A DNA stretch of 64,000 bases from a virus: positions 24,953-88,952 of the IMG/VR virus record IMGVR_UViG_3300032278_002257. One strand, written 5' to 3'. Every line of letters starts with the position of its first letter. Within the stretch, counting starts at the first letter, position 1. A model generated the notes under the pieces. It worked only from the letters and a program-made list of their open reading frames with translations. It was not told where the DNA came from and searched no databases. The position numbers and the translations under genes were made by a program. Shown here one piece after another: positions 16,102-25,656 of the stretch.

Positions 16102-17504
16102 TGGCAAATAGACCAATAAGTGAACTGACAGAAATGAATCCGGATGATATATCTACCGCAGATTCAGTACTTGTTTATGATACATCAGATGATACAGAAA
16201 GAGTTAAAAGAGCAACGGTAGGAAATTTAATATCAATAGCGGATGGAACATTTGCATCTTTTACCGTTGCTGCGGATGGTGGATCGCCAGAAACCATTGG
16301 TCAAGCCGCCACAATGACTGTTAAGGGGGCGGATACTTCCATATTCTGTGAAGCCCAAGCAACAGATACAATAGCAATAAAAGCGAATACTTCCACAATG
16401 GCAACTGTAGCACATGTTGCTTCAGTTAATCTTAGTTCCATAGCAGACGTAACTTCCCCATCAGCCACTCAAGGCGATATTATATATTACAATACCGGCA
16501 ATTGGACAAGTGCTGCACCTGGAACTGCAGGATTGTCACCAGAGGTGGGATCAACTAATCTTATAACTTTGGGTGCTATAGTCGCTGGAACCTGGCAATC
16601 TACACCAGTTGGTACAATGTTTGGTGGAACCGGAAAAGATTTTAGTTCTTCTTCCGCAGCCAATACAGGTGTAGTAGTTATTAATAATGGAGTTGCAACC
16701 CTAGCGAGACCAGGACTTGGTTCAATAGACTCATGTTTAGATGAGGATGATTTAACAAGTAATTCTGCGACCGCATTGGTAACACAACAATCAGTTAAAG
16801 CATATGTAGATAATAATATCACATCACAAATTGTAGTAACTGTCGCAGATGATGGAAGTTCATCTCAAAATGTTTTTGAGTTGGATGGACAAAAAATGAA
16901 AACGTCCACACACATTAGACCCACTATTCGTTTACAAAAAGGAATGGTATATCGTTTTGATGTAAGTGCTGGTTCAAATTCAGGTCATATATTAAATTTT
17001 TCAGCATCTCCAGATGGAACACACACAGGCGGAACAGCATTATCAACAGGAGTTGAACATGTTGGAACACCAGGAAGTGCTAATGCAAAAGTAAATATTA
17101 CCACAGGTTGGGATACTCCCGATATTATTTACATTTATTGTGCCAACCATGCAGGTATGGGTGGTGCTGTTGGTCCTGGAGCAGATGATCAAAGAACACC
17201 AGTTTATACAAGTGATATTGGTATTTGGATGGAAATAGATGGTGCTAGAACTGCAAGTGCGGGAGATTGGTTATTGTGTGATGTTTCCACTTCACCTTTG
17301 ATAGTAACTTTACCACAAACAGGAGTAATGGGAGATCATATAAGAATTGTTGATGCATCTCAAAATGCTGCATCAAATAATATTACCATCAATAGAAATA
17401 ATCATAAAATTGATGGAGCAACGAGTAATTTTGTCATGAGTACAAATGGACAGGCCAAAGAGCTAGTATATTATAATGTGGCACGAGGTTGGATAACTGT
17501 ATAA
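16101..17504 (+). CDS. Tail fibre-like virion protein with cupredoxin-like domain
   Basis: A 467-aa beta-rich, Ser/Thr/Ala-rich protein with typical marine T4-like fibre phrases ('MANRPISELTEM', 'DITSPSATQGDIIYYNTGNW'-like, 'FGGTGKD', 'LVTQQSVKAYVDNNI'). Residues ~245-360 look like a cupredoxin domain: H296 (SGHILNF), then C347-x-x-H350-x-x-M353 (YCANHAGMGG), the ligand set of a type 1 copper site. The C-terminal ~90 residues form a separate beta domain. It is probably exposed on the particle. The copper site may bind metal or simply stabilise the fold (inference). It overlaps the hydrolase gene by one base. Confidence 0.7.
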   Translation: MANRPISELTEMNPDDISTADSVLVYDTSDDTERVKRATVGNLISIADGTFASFTVAADGGSPETIGQAATMTVKGADTSIFCEAQATDTIAIKANTSTMATVAHVASVNLSSIADVTSPSATQGDIIYYNTGNWTSAAPGTAGLSPEVGSTNLITLGAIVAGTWQSTPVGTMFGGTGKDFSSSSAANTGVVVINNGVATLARPGLGSIDSCLDEDDLTSNSATALVTQQSVKAYVDNNITSQIVVTVADDGSSSQNVFELDGQKMKTSTHIRPTIRLQKGMVYRFDVSAGSNSGHILNFSASPDGTHTGGTALSTGVEHVGTPGSANAKVNITTGWDTPDIIYIYCANHAGMGGAVGPGADDQRTPVYTSDIGIWMEIDGARTASAGDWLLCDVSTSPLIVTLPQTGVMGDHIRIVDASQNAASNNITINRNNHKIDGATSNFVMSTNGQAKELVYYNVARGWITV

Positions 17505-17512
17505 TATAAATA
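17505..17512 (+). promoter_or_regulatory. Late promoter core
   Basis: Exact TATAAATA immediately after the fibre gene stop, 36 bp before the ATG at 17549; AAAGGAAA gives the ribosome site. Confidence 0.5.
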
Positions 17513-17548
17513 TATGTAAGTGAAAAATGAAATTAATTTAAAGGAAAT

Positions 17549-17842
17549 ATGGAAGCGATAAGTGTAAAAGGTGTAAAATCTGATGGAACAGTATCAGCGA
17601 CCACTATGGGTACTGCTACTCTGGTATGGTGCGCGAACTCTCACGCAACCACCGCAGTAGTTTTAACTTTAGATGGATCTGTAACTAATGGTTCTGGAAA
17701 TAGCGGAACACTATCTGTACCACCACATTTTGCGTTGTTAGTGAGAAAAGCTCCACTGGATACAATCGCTTCGGCGGGCGGAACAGCATCATTAACAGCA
17801 GTTGCATACAATGCGGCTCCTGGAATCTCAAGAGATAGTTAA
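17549..17842 (+). CDS. Small beta-rich virion-like protein
   Basis: A 97-aa, Ala/Thr/Ser-rich protein with alternating hydrophobic residues, predicted to be all-beta and without membrane helix or signal peptide. The composition resembles small fibre or tail-decoration proteins, and it lies between a fibre-like gene and the large terminase behind a late promoter. No specific family recognised. Confidence 0.6.
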   Translation: MEAISVKGVKSDGTVSATTMGTATLVWCANSHATTAVVLTLDGSVTNGSGNSGTLSVPPHFALLVRKAPLDTIASAGGTASLTAVAYNAAPGISRDS

Positions 17843-17844
17843 TA

Positions 17845-18069
17845 ATGTTTAATCATTGGCCAAAAGTTGAAGCGGCGTTTCTGTCCTCGATATTAGCGTT
17901 GGTCATATGGATGACATCAGGAATAATTTCTCATGAGACATCTATCGCTGTATTAACAGAACGAGTAAAAACAATACAAGTGGATATAAAAGATATGAAA
18001 AATGATATTCATAGTTTGATCGCTCTAAAAGAAAAAGAACTTAATTATGAATCCTATGCAAAAGACTAA
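17845..18069 (+). CDS. Membrane-anchored coiled-coil protein (possible spanin/holin)
   Basis: A 74-aa protein with one N-terminal transmembrane segment (about residues 10-28) and a C-terminal heptad-rich helix (TERVKTIQVDIKDMKNDI). This layout is seen in inner-membrane spanins and small holin accessory proteins. There is no partner lipoprotein gene in another frame that I could find. It is two bases after the previous gene and overlaps gp17 by one base (TAATG). Confidence 0.6.
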   Translation: MFNHWPKVEAAFLSSILALVIWMTSGIISHETSIAVLTERVKTIQVDIKDMKNDIHSLIALKEKELNYESYAKD

Positions 18070-19703
18070 TGGGCGCACAGCATTATCTTGGTAACCCAAA
18101 TTTAAAAAACTCAAACGTACAATTAGAATTTTCTCCTGATCAAGTAAAGGAACTTGTTAAATGTGCCACTGACCCAAAACATTTCATAGAAAATTATGTT
18201 CAGATTGTTCATGTTGATCATGGTTTAGTTCCTTTTAAATTATACGATTATCAAGAAGAGATGGTCGAAATTTTTCATAATAATAGATTTGTAATTTCAA
18301 AACTACCTAGACAATCTGGTAAATCAACAACAATTGTATCTTATCTTTTACATTATATTCTTTTTAATGAGAATGTTGCAGTTGCTATTCTCGCTAATAA
18401 AGGTAATACTGCGAGAGAACTTTTGAGCAGAATGCAGATGTCTTTTGAACATTTACCGAGATGGCTACAACAAGGAGTTACTGTTTGGAATAAAGGTAAT
18501 GTTGAATTAGAAAATGGTAGTAAAATTCTCGCTGCAGCAACATCCTCTTCAGCGGTTAGGGGTTCATCTTTTAATATCATTTTCCTTGATGAGTTTGCTC
18601 ATGTAGATCCACCATCTTTAGCGGATGAATTTTTTAACTCTGTTTATCCTACAATTTCTTCTGGAAATACTACAAAAGTTTTCATTGTATCAACACCATA
18701 TGGAATGAATAAATTTTATAAAATGTGGATTGATGCAGAAGAGGGGAGAAATACTTATGTTCCATTTTCTGTAAATTGGAGTGATGTTCCAGGTAGAGAT
18801 GATGCTTGGAAACAAGAAACTATTCGAAATACAAGTGAAAGACAATGGAGACAAGAATTTGAGTGTGAATTTTTAGGATCTACAAATACTTTGATTGAAC
18901 CTGCCAAATTAAGAAATATGCCTTATAAGCCACCAATTAGAAAACAACAAGAATTGGATGTTTATGTTGAACCACAAAAAGGTCATGCTTATTGTACTCT
19001 TGTAGACACAGCGTCAGGCGTTGGTCAAGATTATTCCACATTTACAATAATTGATGTTACAGAAATACCATATAAAGTTGTTGCAAAATATAGAAACAAT
19101 GAAATATCTCCAATTATTTTTCCAAATATAATTGAACAAATATCTACACAATATAATAAGTCTTGGTGTTTAGTCGAAACTAATGGAAATGGTATGCAGG
19201 TAGGAGATATATTGTATTATGATTTAGAATATGAGAACACTATTCTCACTTCTCCAAATAAAGGTGGTCAAGAAGTTAGTGGTGGATTTAAGAAAAATTC
19301 TAGAATTGGTTTAATTACATCAAAACATGTTAAAAGAACCGGTTGTACAACTATAAAAGAATTAATTGAGAAGGATCATTTAATAATTGAGGATTTTGAT
19401 ATCATTTCAGAGTTGATGACTTTTGCTGAAAAAGGACCCAGTTTTCAGGCTGAGGAAGGATATCATGATGATTTGGTCATGACTTTAGTTTTATTTGGAT
19501 GGTTAGTGAATCAAAGATATTTTAAAGAAATTACTGATTCTGATATTAGAAAAAAATTATTAGAACAACAAGAAAGAATGAATGATGAAGATTCATTACC
19601 ATTGGGCTTTTTTAATGATGGCAAATCTGAGGTAGTGGCTGAAGATGATTATCATGTTTGGAAAGAATATAAATCAGGACTCTATTGGAATTCCGAAATT
19701 TAA
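18069..19703 (+). CDS. 17: Terminase large subunit gp17
   Basis: DNA-packaging motor and headful nuclease, 544 aa. The N-terminal ATPase has Walker A P80-R-Q-S-G-K-S-T87 and Walker B IIFLDE (170-175) with catalytic E175, and a coupling motif 'VSTPYG' near residue 216. The C-terminal RNase H-fold nuclease shows D313 in 'LVDTASGVGQD', 'CLVETNGNGMQ' and a late 'YHDDLVM' acidic pair. The size is normal for marine T4-like gp17. It is followed by a short gap with late promoters and the sheath gene. Confidence 0.95.
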   Translation: MGAQHYLGNPNLKNSNVQLEFSPDQVKELVKCATDPKHFIENYVQIVHVDHGLVPFKLYDYQEEMVEIFHNNRFVISKLPRQSGKSTTIVSYLLHYILFNENVAVAILANKGNTARELLSRMQMSFEHLPRWLQQGVTVWNKGNVELENGSKILAAATSSSAVRGSSFNIIFLDEFAHVDPPSLADEFFNSVYPTISSGNTTKVFIVSTPYGMNKFYKMWIDAEEGRNTYVPFSVNWSDVPGRDDAWKQETIRNTSERQWRQEFECEFLGSTNTLIEPAKLRNMPYKPPIRKQQELDVYVEPQKGHAYCTLVDTASGVGQDYSTFTIIDVTEIPYKVVAKYRNNEISPIIFPNIIEQISTQYNKSWCLVETNGNGMQVGDILYYDLEYENTILTSPNKGGQEVSGGFKKNSRIGLITSKHVKRTGCTTIKELIEKDHLIIEDFDIISELMTFAEKGPSFQAEEGYHDDLVMTLVLFGWLVNQRYFKEITDSDIRKKLLEQQERMNDEDSLPLGFFNDGKSEVVAEDDYHVWKEYKSGLYWNSEI

Positions 19704-19769
19704 TAAATATAGTTAATTAGAGGTGAGTTTCAAGTAGGTTAGACGTAAGAGCTAACACGCTAGAAGTCA

Positions 19770-19786
19770 ACTAAATATAATAAATA
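19770..19786 (+). promoter_or_regulatory. Late promoter cores before gene 18
   Basis: ACTAAATA (19770-19777) and AATAAATA (19779-19786) stand 14-23 bp before the sheath ATG, and another AATAAATA follows the gp17 stop (19703-19710). The 96-bp gap holds no ORF; AGGAGAA is the ribosome site. Confidence 0.5.
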
Positions 19787-19799
19787 TAGGAGAATAAAA

Positions 19800-22055
19800 A
19801 TGCCCTTCACAGTTAGTCCTGGTGTTCTGACTAGAGAAATCGATTTAACAACCATAGTACCAACCCTCGCCACAAATATAGGGGGATTTTCAGGACTCTT
19901 TAGATGGGGACCTATTGAAGATCCAGAAAATGGACGAGTCGCTTCAGACGCCGATTTAAAAGCTAAATTTTTCGTACCAAACGAAGATAATTATATTTCA
20001 TGGATGTGCGCATCAAATTTTATGAACTATGGTGGAGTTCTTGAAATTTCACGAACAGCGAACTCAGAAGCAAAAAACGCTTCATCTGCTAACACAACTT
20101 ATGCGGCGACACAAGAGGGAGCGACAGTTTTAATTAAAAATAAGAAAGCATTCGAAACCACATATGATCCATCCACAGGAGGATCTTCTACGGGAACTTA
20201 TGGACCGTGGGTTGCGACATATGCGGGAGAAAGAGGAAATAGTTTAAAGGTTTCAGTATGTGGACCTGATAAAGCAACAAAAACCCTCACAGGAACAGTT
20301 GCGGTCAATGCGACAACTGGATTAGTAGCATCAACGTCTAATTCACTTTGGTTTGAAGAAGTTAGAAATGGTGATGTTTTAGAAATTGGTGGAGAAAATT
20401 ACTTAGTTAATAATGTAATGAATACTCAAGGAACTGATACAGCGTATGTTGTACAAACTCCAGGTTCCGCTACTGTCACAGTACAATCTGCTGGAAGTGC
20501 AGTATCCTGTTTGGTTAGATCAGCATTTGAAGAAAAATCAACACAAATTTTCGGCACAATTGTAAATACTGGTGGAACAAAAACAGTAACCGGAACTGGT
20601 ACATTTTTTAGTACACAATTGAGAGTGGGAGATATGATAGTATCCACTTGTGATACTCTAGCACCATTCAGACATAAAGTTGCTTCAATCACAAGTAATA
20701 CTGAATTGCAATTGGTTACAGCATCAGACACAGACAAAGGAATTACATCTACATTAGCTTTTGGTAGAGAATGGGAATATGCATGTAATCCAGGAGAATC
20801 TAGTGTCAATGGAGATGCACCCGGAACTTCAGTTTGGGCTGAAGCAAGAGGAGCTTCTCAAGACGAAATTCATATTGTTGTTGTAGACGAAGATGGAAAT
20901 TGGGGAACATCCACAACAGCATCGACGGGCGATACATTAATAGAAAGATGGAATGGAGTTTCAGTCGCTTCAAATTCTCCAGACTATTATAAATCTAAAG
21001 TTAATAACACAGACGAATTTCCAGTATGGGCAATGTCACATCCAGCAACAGGTGGTATAGTAAATGGTGATGACACTACTGATTCTGCATGGGGAACAGC
21101 CGCGGTAAGTGGTACTAAATTTAATGCATTTGGATGGTCACAGTCATGGTCACTTAATGGTGGATTAGATGGACAGACATTATCACTTGGTGATCGAAAA
21201 ACGGGATACGATGTATTTAAAGAACCAGTAGATTCAGCCGCTTCATTAATTTTTATGGGAGACGCAGAAGCGGCATTATCTTCTTATGTAATGTCCACTA
21301 TCGCGGAAGCAAGAAAAGATTTGGTCGTATTTTGTTCACCGGAAAGAGCAGATGTTTTGGGTACAACTACTCAAGCATCAAATGTTTTAGATTATAGAAA
21401 TGGTTTACCAAGTACATCTTATGGATTTATGGATTCAGGATGGAAACGACAATGGGACACGACCAATGATGTTTATAGATACATTCCATTAAATCCGGAT
21501 TGTGCAGGGCTTGCAGTTGCTACAGAAAATACTTTGGGTTCATTTTACTCTCCAGCAGGTTATACTAGAGGTCAAATTAAGAATATTAGAGATTTGGCAT
21601 GGAATCCTGCGGAAGCTGATAGAGATGTTCTTTATAATAAAGGTATCAATTCTGTTGTGAATTTTCCAGGCGAAGGAAGAATGTTGTTTGGAGATAAAAC
21701 ACTATTAGCAAAACCAAATGCATTTGATAGAATTAATGTAAGAAGATTGTTTATTACATTAGAAAAATCAATTTCTCAAGCGGCAAAACAATCATTGTTT
21801 GAATTCAATGATGATTTTACAAGATCTCAATTTGTTTCCATTGTAGAACCTTTCTTGCGAGATATTCAAGCAAGGGGAGGAATTACTGATTTTATGGTTG
21901 TATGTGATGGATCTAATAATACACCAACAGTTATAGATGCAAATCAATTTGTAGGTGCTATATATGTTAAGCCGGCAAGATCAATTAACTTTATTGAATT
22001 AAGTTTTGTATCTGTAAGAACTGGTGTATCATTTAGTGAAGTAGTTCAAAGATAA
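19800..22055 (+). CDS. 18: Tail sheath protein gp18
   Basis: Contractile sheath subunit, 751 aa, somewhat longer than T4's 659. It shows the family start 'FTVSPGVLTREIDLT', the 'GGFSGLFRWGP' segment, and the conserved C-terminal domain with 'GKINSVVNFPGEGRMLFGDKT'-like region (about 615-635; key NFPGEG and LFGDKT) and 'INVRRLFITLEKSI', which builds the sheath core. The middle (about 100-430) is a variable beta-rich insertion exposed on the outside. A ribosome site AGGAGAATAAAA precedes the ATG. Confidence 0.95.
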   Translation: MPFTVSPGVLTREIDLTTIVPTLATNIGGFSGLFRWGPIEDPENGRVASDADLKAKFFVPNEDNYISWMCASNFMNYGGVLEISRTANSEAKNASSANTTYAATQEGATVLIKNKKAFETTYDPSTGGSSTGTYGPWVATYAGERGNSLKVSVCGPDKATKTLTGTVAVNATTGLVASTSNSLWFEEVRNGDVLEIGGENYLVNNVMNTQGTDTAYVVQTPGSATVTVQSAGSAVSCLVRSAFEEKSTQIFGTIVNTGGTKTVTGTGTFFSTQLRVGDMIVSTCDTLAPFRHKVASITSNTELQLVTASDTDKGITSTLAFGREWEYACNPGESSVNGDAPGTSVWAEARGASQDEIHIVVVDEDGNWGTSTTASTGDTLIERWNGVSVASNSPDYYKSKVNNTDEFPVWAMSHPATGGIVNGDDTTDSAWGTAAVSGTKFNAFGWSQSWSLNGGLDGQTLSLGDRKTGYDVFKEPVDSAASLIFMGDAEAALSSYVMSTIAEARKDLVVFCSPERADVLGTTTQASNVLDYRNGLPSTSYGFMDSGWKRQWDTTNDVYRYIPLNPDCAGLAVATENTLGSFYSPAGYTRGQIKNIRDLAWNPAEADRDVLYNKGINSVVNFPGEGRMLFGDKTLLAKPNAFDRINVRRLFITLEKSISQAAKQSLFEFNDDFTRSQFVSIVEPFLRDIQARGGITDFMVVCDGSNNTPTVIDANQFVGAIYVKPARSINFIELSFVSVRTGVSFSEVVQR

Positions 22056-22069
22056 AGGAGAGATAACAC

Positions 22070-22705
22070 ATGGCGGATGAAGCAGTAAATAATTTTAGTA
22101 TTAATACTTTTATTAGTTCAATTAAAGCCTCAGGGGCGAGATCTAATTTATTTTCATGTACAATGACATTACCAGCAACCGCAGTGGATGCCGCAGGAAT
22201 GGCAAAGCAGACCGGTGCAACGGACAAATTAGATTTTCTAGTAAATGCAACGGTTATGCCAGGATATATTAATGGAGAAATTCCTGTTTCTTATTACGGG
22301 AGGCAGGTTTTCTTTGCAGGAGATACCACATTTGGCGATTGGACATGTACAGTATTAAATGATGAAGATATGAAAGTTAGAACAAATATTGAAAGATGGA
22401 TTGAAGCTATGAATAGTGCAGAGGGAAATGTAAGAGCATGGAAGATTCCTCATTCTAGTATGTTAGGTACAATATTAGTTAAATCTTATTCTTTAGCTGG
22501 TGATACGACAAAGACAATTGATAGTATGAAATTACATGGTGCATGGCCAAATAATATATCACCAATTGAATTAAGTCATGATTCAGTAAATACTATAGAA
22601 ACATTTACTATAACTTGGCAATATTCTTATTCTGGACCAACATTATCTACAGCAACTAATGCGGTCAAAACAATAGATACAGTAGCCGGCGGCGGAGTCG
22701 CATAA
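22070..22705 (+). CDS. 19: Tail tube protein gp19 (copy 1)
   Basis: A 211-aa tail tube-fold protein, first of three tandem paralogues. Shared landmarks are S-G-A-R-x-N-L-F near residue 25, Y-Y-G-R before a 'FFAGDTTFGDW' strand, N-D-E-D (about residue 100), and a C-terminal 'ETFTITWQYSY'. Position directly after the sheath gene, as in T4, makes this the likely main tube protein. A GGAGAG ribosome site precedes the ATG. Confidence 0.85.
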   Translation: MADEAVNNFSINTFISSIKASGARSNLFSCTMTLPATAVDAAGMAKQTGATDKLDFLVNATVMPGYINGEIPVSYYGRQVFFAGDTTFGDWTCTVLNDEDMKVRTNIERWIEAMNSAEGNVRAWKIPHSSMLGTILVKSYSLAGDTTKTIDSMKLHGAWPNNISPIELSHDSVNTIETFTITWQYSYSGPTLSTATNAVKTIDTVAGGGVA

Positions 22706-22717
22706 TAAGGAGAAATA

Positions 22718-23287
22718 ATGGCAGCAACGGGATTTAACGTTAATGATATTAAAACCGCTTTAGCGGATGGTGGAGCGAGACCTACGCTATTTGAGATTAG
22801 TGGAAGTTTCGAAGGAACAAGTTTTATGTTACATTGTCGAGCGGCATCATTACCAGGAACAAATATTAATGTAATTCCTGTAAATTATCGCGGAAGAGCA
22901 ATTAAACTCCCAGGAGTTAGAACTTATGATGTATGGAATACGACATTTTTAAATGATGATGGTGAAATAAGACAGAAGTTAATAACATGGATGAGACAAA
23001 TGGCGGGGGGAATTGATGGATCAAGAACTGCTGTATATGGACCATTTAATAAAACTACTTCTGATTATAGAGATTTGTCCGTTACTCAATTAAAAAAAGA
23101 TGGCACAAAAACAATAACTTATAAATTAATACAGGCTTGGCCAGTAAATATAAGTGATATTGCATTAGATTGGGGCACAGAAGGATTTCAAGAATTTACT
23201 GTAACTTGGAGATATGATTATTTTCTAGAAAAATCTGAGGCTGGCAACTCCGCAAAGGTGGGTGATATTATTGCAGCCGCTGCGTGA
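22718..23287 (+). CDS. Tail tube protein gp19 paralogue (copy 2)
   Basis: A 189-aa paralogue of the preceding gene. The landmarks G-G-A-R-P-T-L-F-E, Y-R-G-R, L-N-D-D and 'EFTVTWRYDY' align one-to-one. It lacks the inserted loop around residues 35-50 of copy 1. It could be an alternative tube subunit or a baseplate-proximal tube ring such as a gp54/gp48-type initiator, which share this fold. The gap to copy 1 is 12 bp with AAGGAGAAA. Confidence 0.8.
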   Translation: MAATGFNVNDIKTALADGGARPTLFEISGSFEGTSFMLHCRAASLPGTNINVIPVNYRGRAIKLPGVRTYDVWNTTFLNDDGEIRQKLITWMRQMAGGIDGSRTAVYGPFNKTTSDYRDLSVTQLKKDGTKTITYKLIQAWPVNISDIALDWGTEGFQEFTVTWRYDYFLEKSEAGNSAKVGDIIAAAA

Positions 23288-23311
23288 TAAATAGTTATAA
23301 TCAGATAAATA
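23286..23311 (+). promoter_or_regulatory. Tandem late promoter cores
   Basis: GATAAATAGTTA occurs twice (from 23286 and from 23304), 18 bp apart, 37-55 bp before the third tube gene. The same extended form ATAAATAGTTA recurs at 60.3 kb. This is the only promoter-like sequence inside the tail-tube cluster. Confidence 0.5.
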
Positions 23312-23347
23312 GTTAATAATTTTAAACACTTTACAGGTTGATAACTC

Positions 23348-24025
23348 GTGGCATTCAATGTAGATGAATTTAGATCAAAAGCGCTAAAATATGGTGGTGC
23401 GGCACCTAATCTATTTGAAGTGGATATTGTCTGGCCTTGGACATCTTCTACTAGAACAAATTATAACATTAAAACAACATTTCTTCCAGCATCTATATCA
23501 ACTTCCACAACAGTAAATTATCTTGGTAGAGTTTTTAAATTTGCAGGGGAAAGAACATATCCACAATGGACATGTACTTTTCTTAATGATGAAGATTTTA
23601 AATTGAGAAATGCATTAGAAAGATGGTCTGATTATATTTCTGGACACGTGAAACTTGGAAGAACAAGAGTACAATCTACTGCAGGAAGAGAGGATGCACC
23701 ACTCGATTATCAATCTTCAGCTATATTGACTCAATTTTCAAAAAATGGAAATCCTTTAAAAAAATATACATTTAATGGGCTATATCCATTAACATTAACA
23801 GATATTCCTGTTTCTTGGGATACGACAAATGCAATTGAAGAATTTACAGCAACATTTGAATATCAATATTATACAACCAATTATATAAGTTCTAATCCTG
23901 AGAGTCGCGACATCAGCCCTGATAATTGGATTGGAAGAGGTAGCACAGTTCCGCGCGATCAAGGTGTAGCAGAAATGAATGCAACGTTGGATGATTTTGA
24001 TTTAACAATGGACGATGATTATTAG
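23348..24025 (+). CDS. Tail tube protein gp19 paralogue (copy 3)
   Basis: A 225-aa third tube-fold paralogue: G-G-A-A-P-N-L-F-E, Y-L-G-R, 'FLNDEDFKLRN' and 'EEFTATFEYQYY' align with copies 1 and 2. It has an extra acidic C-terminal tail of about 40 residues ending DDFDLTMDDDY. The start is GTG at 23348, since no in-frame ATG exists near the conserved N-terminus. It has its own late promoters, suggesting a different dose from copies 1 and 2. Possibly the tube-terminal or baseplate-proximal form. Confidence 0.78.
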   Translation: MAFNVDEFRSKALKYGGAAPNLFEVDIVWPWTSSTRTNYNIKTTFLPASISTSTTVNYLGRVFKFAGERTYPQWTCTFLNDEDFKLRNALERWSDYISGHVKLGRTRVQSTAGREDAPLDYQSSAILTQFSKNGNPLKKYTFNGLYPLTLTDIPVSWDTTNAIEEFTATFEYQYYTTNYISSNPESRDISPDNWIGRGSTVPRDQGVAEMNATLDDFDLTMDDDY

Positions 24026-24066
24026 AGAAATATATATGAAAAATAAAACAATCAATAGGATATATT

Positions 24067-25647
24067 ATGGCACAATTTAGTTTATTTGGATTTAAGATCG
24101 GAAAAAAGGATGAAGAAAAGGAACTATTAGCTTTTGCTAAACCTGATGATCTTGAAGGAACCTTTGATATAGCATCATCGTATGGAATGTCTGCAGGTGG
24201 TGCTTATGGTACTTATATTGATATGGAAGGTACTGCCAAAAATGAGGCAGACCTCATTAGCAGATATAGAACGATGGTTTTACAACCAGAGGTCGATATG
24301 GCTATAGATGATATTGTAAATGAGGCTATAGTTACTGGAAGAGATGTTCCAGCAATTTCAATTGCGTTACATAATTTAAATGTTACAGATAAAATCAAAG
24401 CCAAAATTTCAGATGAATTTGCAGAAATTATGAGACTTTTAGATTTTAATAATAATGGTTATGATATTTTTAGAAAATGGTATGTTGATGGTAGAATTTA
24501 TTATCAATGTGTTATTGATCCAGCTGACGCTTCTGCAGGATTACAAGAATTAAGATTTGTTGATCCCCTTAAAATAAGAAAAGTTAGAGAAAGAAAAAAA
24601 CCAGAACAAAATGTTCCACGAGAAGCTACATTAAAGAAAGACATGTCTGGTGAATATTATGAATATTATTTGTATCAGGATAAACCAATGTCTAATCAAC
24701 CTAATAAAATGGGCGTTGGAGATTATTCTAAAAAGCAACTGAAGATCGCTCCTGATATGATTGCATATGCTGGTTCTGGTGTTACTAATGCTGGTAGAAA
24801 AATGGTCATTTCTCATTTACATAAAGCGATCAAATCATTAAATCAGTTAAGAATGATTGAGGATTCTTTAGTTATTTACAGAATATCGAGAGCACCAGAA
24901 AGAAGAATATTTTACATTGATGTTGGTAATTTACCTAAAATGAAAGCGGAACAGTATCTTAGAGATATTATGCAGCGTTATAAGAATAAATTAATTTATG
25001 ATGCGGATACTGGAGAAGTTAGAGATGATAGAAAAATAATGACAATGTTGGAAGATTACTGGTTGCCTCGTAGAGAAGGTGGTAGAGGTACAGAAATTAC
25101 AACATTGCCGGGAGGACAAAATCTTGGAGAAATTGATGATATACAATATTTTCAAAGAAAATTATATAAATCATTAAATGTTCCTGTTTCAAGATTAGAA
25201 ACGGATGCCAGTTTTACTTTAGGTAGAGCGACAGAGATAACTAGAGACGAGTTAAAGTTTACCAGGTTTGTAGAAAGATTAAGAAAGAAATTTACTATTT
25301 TATTTGATGCTTTACTTGAAAAGCAACTAAGAATGAAAAATATAGTTGCCAAAGAGGATTGGGCTAAAATGAAAGAAAGGATTCATTATAGTTTTGAATC
25401 TGACTCTCATTTTTCTGAATTAAAAGAGGCTGAAATGTTAACCAATAGAGCTACACTTCTTAGAGATTTAGATGATTATGCAGGAAAATATTTCTCTGCA
25501 GAATTTGTAAGAAGACACATTTTGAGACAAAGTGAAGAAGAGATGGCAGAATTGGATCAACAGATGGCTCAAGAAAAGAACGATCCTAAATATAACAATA
25601 ACGACGACGACCAAGGCGGCGGTTTTGGTGGCGGCAGAGGATACTAA
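24067..25647 (+). CDS. 20: Portal protein gp20
   Basis: Head portal vertex protein, 526 aa, almost the same length as T4's 524. Familiar segments are 'MVLQPEVDMAIDDIVNEAI', 'RRIFYIDVGNLPKMKAEQYL', 'MTMLEDYWLPRREGGRGTEI' and 'LNVPVSRLETD', the last two being the classic conserved primer regions of marine g20. The C-terminus is acidic and Gly-rich. It forms the dodecameric ring for DNA entry and nucleates prohead assembly. It begins after a 41-bp gap with an AGGATAT ribosome site. Confidence 0.96.
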   Translation: MAQFSLFGFKIGKKDEEKELLAFAKPDDLEGTFDIASSYGMSAGGAYGTYIDMEGTAKNEADLISRYRTMVLQPEVDMAIDDIVNEAIVTGRDVPAISIALHNLNVTDKIKAKISDEFAEIMRLLDFNNNGYDIFRKWYVDGRIYYQCVIDPADASAGLQELRFVDPLKIRKVRERKKPEQNVPREATLKKDMSGEYYEYYLYQDKPMSNQPNKMGVGDYSKKQLKIAPDMIAYAGSGVTNAGRKMVISHLHKAIKSLNQLRMIEDSLVIYRISRAPERRIFYIDVGNLPKMKAEQYLRDIMQRYKNKLIYDADTGEVRDDRKIMTMLEDYWLPRREGGRGTEITTLPGGQNLGEIDDIQYFQRKLYKSLNVPVSRLETDASFTLGRATEITRDELKFTRFVERLRKKFTILFDALLEKQLRMKNIVAKEDWAKMKERIHYSFESDSHFSELKEAEMLTNRATLLRDLDDYAGKYFSAEFVRRHILRQSEEEMAELDQQMAQEKNDPKYNNNDDDQGGGFGGGRGY

Positions 25648-25656
25648 AAGGAAAAT

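Noticed and set aside
16487-16822. 111-codon minus-strand ORF opposite the fibre-like gene
   Set aside because: Shadow of a low-complexity Ser/Thr/Ala-rich coding region.
20426-20809. 127-codon minus-strand ORF opposite the sheath gene
   Set aside because: Antisense to the variable part of gp18; no plausible start or family.
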